From: Streptomyces sioyaensis | Lineage (GTDB): Bacteria; Actinomycetota; Actinomycetes; Streptomycetales; Streptomycetaceae | DNA: 40,094 nt | Direction: 5' to 3' | Assembly (NCBI RefSeq): GCF_004122735.1 | Contig: NZ_SDIF01000061.1 | Location: 1-40,094, forward strand | Part shown: positions 23,003 through 30,723 of the stretch, piece after piece | Layout: each line of letters begins with the position of its first letter | How positions within the stretch are numbered: the stretch's first letter is position 1 | Notes under the pieces: generated by a model | What the model was told of the DNA's origin: nothing | Databases searched by the model: none | The model's input: the letters and a program-made list of their open reading frames with translations, nothing else | Program-made: the position numbers and the translations under genes

Positions 23003-24111
23003 TGCTCGGCCGCTCCGACCTTCATGCCCTCGGCCAGCCCGGTCCCGCTGACCTCGATCCGGCCGTCGGCCGACAGGCCGGTGTCGACCCGGACCATGTG
23101 CGACCCGGCGCCCTGGACCACCTCCAGGCCGTAGCCGCCCTCGCGCAGCGCGACGACCGCATCGACCGGCACCGTCAGCACGCCCTTGCGGCTCTCGCTG
23201 ACGAACTTCACGCTCAGGGTGCCCTGCTGGTCCTTCTGCTGGGGCTTGGCGTCGCCGTCGAGCGTGATCTCGACGGCGATGCCGTCCTGTCCGGACGGCG
23301 CGCCGGAGCCGCCGGGGGCCGCGCCCTCGGCGGAGTCCGCGCTCTCGGGGGTGGCCACGCCGCTGACCTTCCCGCGCCGGGTGCCTCCGCTGGGCATGGC
23401 GACCTCCACCTTCGTGCCGTTGGCGGCCAGCGCCCGGTCGGTGGCATCGAGCGAGGCCCGGACGACGGGCGTGGTGGAGGCGACCGTCAGGACCGTGTCG
23501 GACGGGCCGACCGCGTCGGCGAGGGCGGCGTCGGCGGCCACCACGCGTACCGGGCCGCGCTGGAAGACGAGGTCCCCCTTGCCGATCCGGCCGTTCGCGT
23601 CGGTGAGGCCGAGGGACTTCTGCCATGCCTTGACGGCGGCCTCGGTCGCCGCGTCATAGCGGGTATCCACATACAGCCGGGAGCCGAAGCCCAGGTCACG
23701 GAGGTTGCGCTCCAGTTGGAGGACGTCCGGGCCGCGGTCGCCTGCCTTCATCGCGCGGAACATCGGGGTCGCGCCGTAGAGGAGGACCACCGGGCGGGCG
23801 TCGCGCTCGTACAGCGGCTGGCCGAGCGACACGGTCCTCCCCGGCCGGGCGGCCTTGGTGACCGTGCCCTCCACGGGGGACTTCACCGCACGGCGCTGTG
23901 CGTAGTCGAGATGCCCGTCGACGCTCTTGCTCACCACCAGATCGGTGCGGGTGATCTCGGTGGTGTGGGCCGGCCCCTTGGCGCGCCCGCCGTCGGCGGC
24001 GGCGTCCTTGCCGTTGTTGGTGAGGAGGATGACGCCGCCCGTCGCCGCGGTCGCGGTGACCGCCGCGACCAGGGCGATCAGCCCCCGGCGGCGCTTTGCG
24101 GTGTTGCTCAC
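22999..24111 (-). CDS. Membrane-anchored peptidoglycan-binding adaptor protein of efflux system
   Basis: From GTG 24111, which overlaps the stop of the upstream lipoprotein gene (GTGA), the protein is 370 residues. One N-terminal membrane anchor (GLIALVAAVTATAATGGVIL) is followed by a biotinyl-lipoyl/HlyD-like segment (VDGHLDYAQRRAVKSPVEGT), a PG_binding_1 domain (AGDRGPDVLQLERNLRDLGF to KAWQKSLGL), and a barrel-type C-terminal part ending in RVDTGLSADGRIEVSGTGLA. Such proteins link actinobacterial MacB-like pumps to the cell wall. The longer open frame upstream of 24111 is not the start. Confidence 0.9.
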   Translation of the reverse strand: MSNTAKRRRGLIALVAAVTATAATGGVILLTNNGKDAAADGGRAKGPAHTTEITRTDLVVSKSVDGHLDYAQRRAVKSPVEGTVTKAARPGRTVSLGQPLYERDARPVVLLYGATPMFRAMKAGDRGPDVLQLERNLRDLGFGSRLYVDTRYDAATEAAVKAWQKSLGLTDANGRIGKGDLVFQRGPVRVVAADAALADAVGPSDTVLTVASTTPVVRASLDATDRALAANGTKVEVAMPSGGTRRGKVSGVATPESADSAEGAAPGGSGAPSGQDGIAVEITLDGDAKPQQKDQQGTLSVKFVSESRKGVLTVPVDAVVALREGGYGLEVVQGAGSHMVRVDTGLSADGRIEVSGTGLAEGMKVGAAEQ

Positions 24112-24737
24112 TGCATGCCGTCCAGTCCGTCGAGGAGCTTGTCCTTGCACGCCTGGCGGGCCTGCTTGTACGCGGGCGAGTCCGGGGAGACCTCGGGCGA
24201 GACGGGGTTCGCGTCGCCGCCCGGGATGACATTGCCGTTCTGGAGCTGCGGGTTGGCGAACTTCGAGAGGCCGTGGGCGCGCATGCACTTGGCGTGCGCG
24301 AGCATCGACTCGTACTCCTTCTGGACGTCGCGGCGCGGCTCCTCCTTCGACGCCTTGAGCATCTCGCCGGTGCAGACACCGCCCTTGCCGCCCTTGGCGA
24401 TCTCCTCGTTGCCCGGCTTCTCCTGGAGTTCGTTGATCTTCGTCCAGTCGAGATAGCCGCTCAGCTTGGGGTCGGGGAAGTCCTTGTCGACGTTCTTGCG
24501 CATGCACTGGACGTACTTCATCTGTGCGTCGTAGAACGCGCTCTTGCCCTGGGCGGCGGAGCTCGGGGAGCCGGAGCCGTCCTTGTTCCGGTCGGTCGAG
24601 GGCGCGTCGCTGACGGAGGCCACCCCGTCGTCCGACGGCTGGGTGCCACCGCAGGCGGTGGTCAGGGCGAGGGCGGGTACGGCGATCAGCAGCGCGAGGC
24701 GCGCGGGCCGGCGGCGGGGGGATGTCTGCGGGGTCAT
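24108..24737 (-). CDS. Secreted lipoprotein of the efflux operon, paired Cys
   Basis: This 209-residue protein has a twin-Arg-like basic start (RRRPARLALLIAVPALAL) and a lipobox LTTAC with lipidated Cys29. The mature part is charged and holds four more Cys, in YVQCMRKN, GVCTGEM, HAKCMRAHG and ARQACKDKL. The two CMR motifs look like an internal duplication and the Cys may form two disulphides. It is first in the operon, ahead of adaptor, ATPase and permease with 4-base overlaps. I do not recognise a named domain. It may be the sensing or substrate-binding partner of the pump. Confidence 0.9.
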   Translation of the reverse strand: MTPQTSPRRRPARLALLIAVPALALTTACGGTQPSDDGVASVSDAPSTDRNKDGSGSPSSAAQGKSAFYDAQMKYVQCMRKNVDKDFPDPKLSGYLDWTKINELQEKPGNEEIAKGGKGGVCTGEMLKASKEEPRRDVQKEYESMLAHAKCMRAHGLSKFANPQLQNGNVIPGGDANPVSPEVSPDSPAYKQARQACKDKLLDGLDGMQ

Positions 24738-24869
24738 GCGGCCAATTTCGGGCCGCTAGTTGGTGGTCGTTCCATGGCCGCATGATGGGAACGTAACAAT
24801 GCCGGCGGACCGCGCTCCCGCCCTGTGGATAACTCCTGAGCTGCACGGACCTCGCACATAATCGGCGGC
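24738..24869. promoter_or_regulatory. Divergent promoter region between efflux operon and two-component operon
   Basis: The 132-base gap separates two outward-reading operons. It includes an AT-richer patch (GGGAACGTAACAATGCC, about 24787-24803) and GTGGATAACTCC. No exact operator repeat was found. The arrangement suggests that the response regulator controls the pump. Confidence 0.5.
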
Positions 24870-25556
24870 ATGCCTCATGTACTGCTGGTCGAGGACGACA
24901 GGTCCGTGCGCGACGGAATGGAGCTGGTGCTGCGCCGGCACGGCCATGCGGTCGATGCCGTCGCCACCGGCGAGGAAGGGCTGACGCTGCTGTCCCGGCC
25001 GCGCGGCGGCGGCATCGAGATCGCGGTGGTCGATCTGATGCTGCCGGGCATCGACGGCTTCGAGGTCTGCCGGCGCATCCGCGCCCGGAGCCAGCTGCCG
25101 ATCATCATGCTCACCTCGCGCGGCGACGATCTGGACGTGGTCAGCGGGCTGGAGGCGGGCGCCGACGATTACGTGATCAAGCCGATCACCGGCCGGGTGC
25201 TGGAGGCCCGGATCCGGGCGGCGCTCCGGCGGGCCGGGCCGGCCACCCGCACCGACAGCGACGACTTCGCCGGGCTGGTCATCGACCGGGCGGGTCTGAC
25301 CGTCACCAAGCAAGGCGCCCGCGTCCGCCTCCCGCCCACCGAACTGCGGCTGCTGCTGGAGCTGTCCGCCGCCCCCGGCCGGGTCTTCAGCCGCGAACAA
25401 CTCCTCGAACTCGTCTGGGAGCACGACTTCCTGGGCGACTCCCGGCTGGTGGACGCGGCGGTGGGCCGGCTGCGCGCCAAGCTGGAGGACGTCCCCGCCA
25501 GACCGCGCTACATCCAGACGGTGCGCGGCTTCGGCTATCGCTTCGGACCGCTGTGA
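24870..25556 (+). CDS. OmpR-family response regulator
   Basis: This 228-residue regulator has a receiver domain with acidic pair EDD (8-10), phospho-acceptor Asp55 in VVDLMLPG, Thr/Ser in MLTSRGDD and Lys in DDYVIKPITG. The C-terminal winged helix (about 135-225) ends in VDAAVGRLRAKLEDVPARPR and YIQTVRGFGYRF. It closely resembles the AfsQ1 type of Streptomyces as I remember it, though identity with AfsQ1 cannot be claimed. The histidine kinase gene follows after 7 bases. The divergent efflux operon is its likely target. Confidence 0.95.
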   Translation: MPHVLLVEDDRSVRDGMELVLRRHGHAVDAVATGEEGLTLLSRPRGGGIEIAVVDLMLPGIDGFEVCRRIRARSQLPIIMLTSRGDDLDVVSGLEAGADDYVIKPITGRVLEARIRAALRRAGPATRTDSDDFAGLVIDRAGLTVTKQGARVRLPPTELRLLLELSAAPGRVFSREQLLELVWEHDFLGDSRLVDAAVGRLRAKLEDVPARPRYIQTVRGFGYRFGPL

Positions 25557-25563
25557 GCCGGCG

Positions 25564-27087
25564 ATGACCACGACCAGCACTGCGAGGACCGCGCCGGAGC
25601 CCGCCGCGGCCACGGCCGGACACCGCGCCGCGCCGCCCCGGATGCGGCTGCCGCACATCGGCGGTCTGCGCGGCCGCCTCATCGTCACCGTCGTCGTGGT
25701 CGCCCTGATCAGCGCGGTCACCGCCACCGCTCTGGCCTACCGGGAATCGCGCGAGGCCGTCCTCAAGCGGGCCCAGAGCGCCGCCGTCGACGACTTCCGC
25801 AACCGCATCGAGCAGCTCGCGCCGGAGCTCGACGTCCCCACCGACCGCCGTGCGATGGCCCGCTTCGCCCAGGACGTCTCGTCCGGGCTGCGCGGCTCCC
25901 TGGTCGTCGCCCGGTACCGCGAGGTCACCGCCGTCACCGACCCGTCCGCCGACCGCACCCGCATCACCCCCGAACTCCGCGCGGCCGTGCGCACCCACTC
26001 CCGGGTCTCGCTCCAGCGGGTGGCGCCCGACGGACGGCCCTGGCTGGTCCTCGGCGCCCCGGTCGGCCTCGACGCACCGGCCCGTCACGGCAGCTCGGCC
26101 CGGCCTTCCGGGGTCGAGGTCTACGCGGTCGTCTCCCTGGCGGAGGAGGAGCGCGACACCGCCGAGCTGGTGCGCAGCGTGCAGAGCGGCCTGCTGCCCG
26201 TGGTGCTGCTGGCCGCCGTGCTCGCCCTGGTCGCGGCCCGTACGGCGCTGCGGCCGGTCCGCAGACTGGCGCGGGCCACCCGCCGGCTGGCCACCGGCGA
26301 GCTGAGCATCCGGGTGGAGGAGAAGGGGCGCGACGAACTGGCCGAGCTGGCGCACACCTTCAACGAGACGGCCGGCGCGCTGGAACACAGCGTCGGCGAG
26401 CTGCGCGAACAGGAGGCGCTGGCCCGGCGCTTCGTCGCCGATGTCTCCCATGAGCTGCGCACCCCGCTGGCCGCCATGACCATGGTCTCCAGCGTCCTGG
26501 AGGAGGACGCCGACGAGCTCACCCCGGACACCGCACACGCCGCCCGTACGGTCAGCGCCGAGACCGCCAAGCTCGCCCGGCTCGTCGACGACCTCATCGA
26601 GATATCCCGCTTCGACGCCCGGGCCGTGGCGCTCACCGTGCACGAACTGGACCTGGCCGAGGCGGTGCGCGCCACCCTGGCCGCCCGCGGCTGGAGCGAC
26701 CGGGTCGAGGCCGATCTCCCCCTGGGCATACGGGCGCGGCTCGACCGCCGCCGTCTGGATGTCATCGTCGCCAACCTCGTCGGCAACGCCCTGCGGCACG
26801 GCGCACCGCCGGTGACCGTCACCGCGGGGGCGGCCGATGACTGGCTGACCCTCGCCGTCGCCGACCACGGCCCGGGGCTGGACCCCGAGACCGCCCGCCA
26901 TGTCTTCGACCGTTTCTACAAGGCCGACAGCGCCCGCGCCCGCTCCGAGGGCAGCGGCCTGGGAATGGCCATCGCCCTGGAAAACGCCCGTCTGCACGGC
27001 GGCACCATCGAGATCGCGCCCCCGGCGCCCGGCATCGGCGCGGTCTTCACCCTCCGCCTCCCTCTCCGTACGGACTCCGCCTCATGA
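25564..27087 (+). CDS. Membrane sensor histidine kinase
   Basis: A 507-residue kinase with two membrane helices (about 39-60 LIVTVVVVALISAVTATALA and 209-228 GLLPVVLLAAVLALVAARTA), an extracellular sensor domain between them, HAMP (about 229-280), and HisKA H-box FVADVSHELRTPLA with His296. The ATPase domain shows VANLVGNALRHG (N box), DHGPGLDPE (G1), FDRFYKADSARA (F box) and GSGLGMAIA (G2). It phosphorylates the adjacent regulator. Its stop overlaps the lipoprotein start (ATGA). Confidence 0.95.
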   Translation: MTTTSTARTAPEPAAATAGHRAAPPRMRLPHIGGLRGRLIVTVVVVALISAVTATALAYRESREAVLKRAQSAAVDDFRNRIEQLAPELDVPTDRRAMARFAQDVSSGLRGSLVVARYREVTAVTDPSADRTRITPELRAAVRTHSRVSLQRVAPDGRPWLVLGAPVGLDAPARHGSSARPSGVEVYAVVSLAEEERDTAELVRSVQSGLLPVVLLAAVLALVAARTALRPVRRLARATRRLATGELSIRVEEKGRDELAELAHTFNETAGALEHSVGELREQEALARRFVADVSHELRTPLAAMTMVSSVLEEDADELTPDTAHAARTVSAETAKLARLVDDLIEISRFDARAVALTVHELDLAEAVRATLAARGWSDRVEADLPLGIRARLDRRRLDVIVANLVGNALRHGAPPVTVTAGAADDWLTLAVADHGPGLDPETARHVFDRFYKADSARARSEGSGLGMAIALENARLHGGTIEIAPPAPGIGAVFTLRLPLRTDSAS

Positions 27088-27575
27088 CGCGCCCTGGCAC
27101 CGCCACCGTCTGCTGTCTGCTCGCCGTTGCCGCCACGGGGTGCGGCATCCGCCCCACCGGTGTCACGGACGGCGGCTCGGCTCCCTCCGGGATCTCCCAG
27201 GGCATGCGGGTCTACTTCGCCTCCGACAGCGGCCCCCGCGGGGTGTCCCGGCCCGGTGCCCAACTCCACGAGCTCAACGGCGCCTTCAAGTTGTTGCTGG
27301 CGGGCCCGACCCCCGAGGAGCGCGCCGCCGGGCTGGCCAATCTGCTCCCCCGGGGCGAGGCGCTCAGCGCCACCTCCCGCCACGGCAAGGTCACCGTCAA
27401 CGCCCCGGGCCGTCATTTCGACCCTCAGGACCAGAGCACCGGCCAACTGGTCTGCACCATCGCCCGGGCCGAGGTGCTGCTGCACGGAACCCGTCCGGAC
27501 AAGGTGCAGGTGACCATCGTCGGCGCGGACGGGCGCGCGGGGCCGTACCAGTGCCAGCAGTTCCTCTCGCGCTGA
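27084..27575 (+). CDS. GerMN-like lipoprotein of the two-component operon
   Basis: A 163-residue protein with a lipoprotein signal (TVCCLLAVAATGC, Cys20). The mature part (MRVYFASDSG, LLAGPTPEERAAGLANLLPR, VTVNAPGR) has the GerMN/LpqB-type pattern, including the L-x-x-G-P-T-x-x-E-R motif. Lipoproteins of this type are often encoded with AfsQ-like two-component systems and may modulate the kinase at the membrane surface. The gene is translationally coupled to the kinase gene by a 4-base overlap. Confidence 0.88.
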   Translation: MTRPGTATVCCLLAVAATGCGIRPTGVTDGGSAPSGISQGMRVYFASDSGPRGVSRPGAQLHELNGAFKLLLAGPTPEERAAGLANLLPRGEALSATSRHGKVTVNAPGRHFDPQDQSTGQLVCTIARAEVLLHGTRPDKVQVTIVGADGRAGPYQCQQFLSR

Positions 27576-27595
27576 GTCTTACGGCGCACGCGGTG

Positions 27596-27706
27596 GCCGG
27601 CTGGTCGGCTGGTCGGCCTCCCGACTCCCAGCTCCCGACTCCCGGCTCCCGGCTCCCGGCTCCCGGCTGCGAGTTGGGGGTGCGAGTTGGGGGTGCGAAC
27701 TGGGGG
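27596..27706. repeat. Three different tandem repeats in a convergent intergenic region
   Basis: In 110 bases there are (GGCTGGTC)-type units (27596-27617), about seven to nine heptamers of the GCTCCCG/ACTCCCG/CTCCCGG type (27618-27667), and three copies of a 13-14-mer TGCGAGTTGGGGG (27668-27706). The last block gives three long G runs on the plus strand. It lies between the stops of a rightward and a leftward gene. Confidence 0.85.
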
Positions 27707-27726
27707 GACGAGGCCGCGGGTCACAG

Positions 27727-28623
27727 CTACTCCGGGGCGACGGGCAGCAGGCGATAGCCGTCGCCCTCCGGGATCACCCGTCCCGCCGTGGGCGGCGGGA
27801 AGTGGCTGCCCAGGAGCAGGGTGTCGGTACCGGCGAGCGAGGCGAGCAGGGCGCGGCGGGTGTGCACGGCCTGTACGGGATCGACGTCGACACAGCTGCC
27901 GATGCCGGGGCGCAGCAACTGGACCGGGTGGTGGATGCAGTCCCCGGTGATCAGGGCCGTCTGTCCGGCGCTGCGCAGCTCCACAGCGACCTGGCCGGGC
28001 GTGTGTCCGGGGGTGGGCAGCAGACGCACGCCGGGGGCGATGGCGGTGCCCTCGGCGGGGACCTCGACGAGGTCGAGCAGTCCGGCGTCCCGGATCGGGT
28101 GCACCGAGTCCCGGAACATCTGGCGGCGGGCCTCGTCCATCTCGGCCCCGGCCCAGTGGTCCCACTCCGCGCGGGAGGTCAGATAGCGGGCGCGAGGAAA
28201 GGTGGGAACCCAACTCCCTTGTTCGGCACGGGTGTTCCAGCCGACGTGGTCGGTGTGCAGATGGGTGAGCACGACCAGGTCCACCGTCTCCGGGGCGAAC
28301 CCAGCCGCGGTCAGACGCTGGAGGTAGTCGGTGTCGAGGTCGTGCCAGGCGGGGTTGGCCCGGGGTTTGCCGTTGCCGATTCCGGTGTCGATGACGAGGC
28401 GCAGGCCCTGCACCTCCAGGGCGAAACTGTGGCCGGCCAGGCGGAGGGCTCCGGCGTCGTCGGCGAAGTCCGGCCGGAGCCACGGGGCTTGGGCCACCAC
28501 ATCGGGGGTGGCGTCGGGCAGCAGCCAGCGCCCGGTCTGCGCGGGAAAGGCCACCTCGTCGATGCGGCGGACCGCGAGGTCGCCCACCGTCCAGGCGGGG
28601 ATGACGTCACTAAAGGCGGGCAT
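27727..28623 (-). CDS. Metallo-beta-lactamase-fold hydrolase
   Basis: This 298-residue protein carries the zinc motif THLHTDHVGWN (about 119-129, H-x-H-x-D-H), a further His in TPGHTPGQVAV, the bridging Asp in LITGDCIHH, and the final His in LLLGSHFPPP. The fold is that of quorum-quenching lactonases, glyoxalase II-like or other MBL hydrolases; the substrate is not evident. It begins MPAFSDVIPAWTVGDLAVRR. It is divergent from an amidase module across a symmetric dyad at 28641-28712, which begins 18 bases before its ATG, so it is probably controlled through that site. Confidence 0.93.
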   Translation of the reverse strand: MPAFSDVIPAWTVGDLAVRRIDEVAFPAQTGRWLLPDATPDVVAQAPWLRPDFADDAGALRLAGHSFALEVQGLRLVIDTGIGNGKPRANPAWHDLDTDYLQRLTAAGFAPETVDLVVLTHLHTDHVGWNTRAEQGSWVPTFPRARYLTSRAEWDHWAGAEMDEARRQMFRDSVHPIRDAGLLDLVEVPAEGTAIAPGVRLLPTPGHTPGQVAVELRSAGQTALITGDCIHHPVQLLRPGIGSCVDVDPVQAVHTRRALLASLAGTDTLLLGSHFPPPTAGRVIPEGDGYRLLPVAPE

Positions 28624-28640
28624 GGATCATCCTCTCACAG

Positions 28641-28712
28641 GCAAAAGCAAACCCTTTGCGTTAAGTCACACTAGCCCGCTATGCTGAGTTAACGCAAACA
28701 AATAGCTTTTGC
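28641..28712. promoter_or_regulatory. Large nested dyad operator upstream of the MBL hydrolase
   Basis: Two arm pairs share one centre at 28676/28677: inner TTTGCGTTAA (28655-28664) with TTAACGCAAA (28689-28698), and outer GCAAAAGC (28641-28648) with GCTTTTGC (28705-28712). The intervening bases differ. The region is AT-richer than its surroundings and must hold the divergent promoters. It looks like a cooperative two-site operator. Confidence 0.75.
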
Positions 28713-28839
28713 TGTTGTCGATGCGGCAGCCGATGCGGCTGCCACATCGACAACCCCCTCACCCAACCCCCTCACCCCCTCGCGCTCCCCCGTCTTGCCC
28801 CCTTCGCGCCGTTGTCGGCATGCGCGGACCGGGAAGAGA

Positions 28840-28981
28840 TGCGCAGACCACGAAGGGATACGCAGGACCACGAAGCGCCGGACCAAGCAGTGCCGGGACC
28901 ACGAAGGGACCAAGCAGTGAAGTGCAGGACCAAGCAGTACCGGACCGCGAAGTGCAGGACCACGAAAGGCTGTGCATGACC
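28840..28981. repeat. Degenerate GGACCA-CGAAG / GGACCA-AGCAGT repeat array before AtzG-like gene
   Basis: About eight imperfect units of the form (GTGCA)GGACCACGAAG or GGACCAAGCAGT fill 28840-28975 and run into the start codon of the next gene, whose GTGCATGACC is itself a variant of the unit GTGCAGGACC. The frame is open through the array but codons and composition do not look like protein-coding sequence. Confidence 0.75.
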
Positions 28982-29182
28982 GCCGCAGAACTCACCCCGC
29001 AGGAAGGCGCCCGCTGCGCGCTCCGCGCCGGACTCCCCCTGGCGGACGACCGCCTCGCCCCCGTGACCGCCACGGCGAACCACATCCAGTCCGTTCTCGG
29101 CGTCCTGCGCGAGCTGGACTTCCGGCAGACACCTCCCGCCCCCGTCTACCAGGCAGGAGGCCCCGCCGGTGCAGCCCTATGA
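28976..29182 (+). CDS. AtzG-like small subunit (DUF4089 type)
   Basis: This 68-residue protein, MTAAELTPQEGARCALRAGL, PLADDRLAPVTATANHIQSV, then LGVLRELDFRQTPPAPVY, matches the small helical partner of AtzE-type amidases, which typically reads L..R...V......L...L...D......P...Y. It overlaps the amidase gene by 14 bases, as in atzG-atzE pairs. The partner is needed to stabilise the amidase. ATG 28976 is preferred, with GAAAGG seven bases before it. The longer open frame upstream is mostly repeat DNA. Confidence 0.75.
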   Translation: MTAAELTPQEGARCALRAGLPLADDRLAPVTATANHIQSVLGVLRELDFRQTPPAPVYQAGGPAGAAL

Positions 29183-30608
29183 GTTGACGCTGGCCGGCGC
29201 GGCCGCCGCCATCCGGGCGGGAGAGCTCTCCCCCGTGGAACTGACCGCTTCGGTGCTCGGCCGGATCGGTGCGGTGGAGGACCGTCTGGGGGCGTACGTC
29301 ACCCTCGCCGCGGACTCCGCGCGCCGGTCGGCCGTACGGGCGGAACGGGAGATCGCGGCGGGCCGCCACCGCGGCCCCCTGCACGGCATCCCGTTCGGGC
29401 TGAAGGACCTCATCGATGCCGCCGGGCTTCCCACGACGGCCAGTTCGCGGGTCGGGTCGCCGCACCCTCCGGCCACGGACAGCGCCGTGGCGGCCCGGCT
29501 GTCGGCCGCCGGTGCCGTCCTGCTGGGCAAGACCCACACCCATGAATTCGGCTACGGCCTGACGACGCCGCAGACCCGCAATGCGCGGGACCACGCCCGT
29601 ATCGCCGGCGGATCGAGCGGCGGCTCGGCCGTCGCGGTGGCCGCGGGAGCCGCCACCTTCGCCCTCGGTACGGACACCGGTGGCTCCATCCGGGTCCCCG
29701 CGGCATTGAACGGCGTGGTGGGCCTCAAGCCCACCTACGGCCTGCTCCCGCTGCACGGCGTGACCTCGCTGTCGTGGTCGCTGGACCACGTCGGCCCGCT
29801 GACCCGCACCGTCGAGGACGCCGCCCTCGTACTCACCGCCCTGGTCGGCCGCCAGGGCCCGCCCGGCTCCCCCGGTACGGCGTCCACCACAGCGCCCACC
29901 GGCCGCAGCGCCTCTCCTGCCGCGCACGGGGCGGACCTCCCGCCCCCGGAGAGCGCCGATCTGACGGGACTGCGCATCGGCGTCCCCCGTCAGCACTACT
30001 TCGAGCGCGTGGACCCCGGCGTGGAGACCTCGGTACGGGCCGCCATCGGCCAATTGCACGCATGCGGCGCCGAGCTCATGGACATCGACATCCCGATGGC
30101 CCGCTACCTCCAGGCGACCCACTGGGGGCTCATGGTGCCCGAGGCGACCGCCGCCCATGAGCAGACGCTGCGCTCGGTGCCGGAGCTCTACGGCGAGGAC
30201 GTCCGGGTCCTGTTGGAGGCCGGCGCACTCGTCCCGGCGGGCGACTATCTGCGCGCCCAGCGCTCCCGCGCCCTGATGCGCGAGGCCTGGACCGAGCTGT
30301 TCCAGCAGGTCGATGTGGTCGCCGCACCCAGCGTGCCGATGGCCGCCGTCAGGGCCGAACAGCAGACGGTGCAGTGGCCGGACGGCACGGCGGAGACCGT
30401 CTCCGACGCTTATGTCAGGCTCTGCGCACCGGCCAACATCACCGGCATCCCGGCCCTGTCCCTGCCCGTCGCCCCGGACGGCACGGGGCTGCCGGCCGGC
30501 CTCCAGCTGATGGGCCGGCCCTTCGACGAGGCCACCCTGCTGCGGGTGGGCCGCGCCTACGAAACCGCGTCCGGCAGCGTCGGCGGACCTGTTCCGGTGG
30601 CCGCCTGA
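29169..30608 (+). CDS. Amidase-signature hydrolase, AtzE-like
   Basis: A 479-residue amidase with the Ser-cisSer-Lys triad: Lys79 in GIPFGLKDLID, cis-Ser149 in AGGSSGGSAVAVAAG and nucleophile Ser173 in TDTGGSIRVPAA. AGGAGG precedes the GTG start at 29169, which lies inside the end of the small AtzG-like gene. The pairing with an AtzG-like subunit suggests an AtzE-type enzyme (in the known case 1-carboxybiuret hydrolase), but the substrate here is not known and GatA paralogues are also similar. A TetR regulator follows 115 bases downstream. Confidence 0.92.
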   Translation: MQPYELTLAGAAAAIRAGELSPVELTASVLGRIGAVEDRLGAYVTLAADSARRSAVRAEREIAAGRHRGPLHGIPFGLKDLIDAAGLPTTASSRVGSPHPPATDSAVAARLSAAGAVLLGKTHTHEFGYGLTTPQTRNARDHARIAGGSSGGSAVAVAAGAATFALGTDTGGSIRVPAALNGVVGLKPTYGLLPLHGVTSLSWSLDHVGPLTRTVEDAALVLTALVGRQGPPGSPGTASTTAPTGRSASPAAHGADLPPPESADLTGLRIGVPRQHYFERVDPGVETSVRAAIGQLHACGAELMDIDIPMARYLQATHWGLMVPEATAAHEQTLRSVPELYGEDVRVLLEAGALVPAGDYLRAQRSRALMREAWTELFQQVDVVAAPSVPMAAVRAEQQTVQWPDGTAETVSDAYVRLCAPANITGIPALSLPVAPDGTGLPAGLQLMGRPFDEATLLRVGRAYETASGSVGGPVPVAA

Positions 30609-30701
30609 TGCGCCCGCCCAGTCAGGCGTACCTGAAGCGCCGCCCCCGGCGGTGGGCTTCCGAGAGCCCCTCCCCTACTCCCCCTTGAAGCAACTCCTTC
30701 G

Positions 30702-30716
30702 CCTTAAGCCGTAAGG
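30702..30716. promoter_or_regulatory. Palindrome just before the TetR start
   Basis: CCTTA-AGCCG-TAAGG is a 5-bp-arm inverted repeat ending eight bases before the ATG at 30724. Its place suggests autoregulation, though it overlaps the ribosome-site area (AAGGTGGAG). Confidence 0.45.
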
Positions 30717-30723
30717 TGGAGCC

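Noticed and set aside
12385..27700. Shared GCGAACTGGGG words in the two repeat-rich spacers (about 12385 and 27695)
   Set aside because: The match is about 11 bases in GC-rich DNA with no extended similarity; chance is sufficient.
28709..29182. 157-residue protein including the repeat leader
   Set aside because: The first 89 codons fall in tandem repeat and low-complexity DNA; the AtzG-like part with its own ribosome site begins at 28976.
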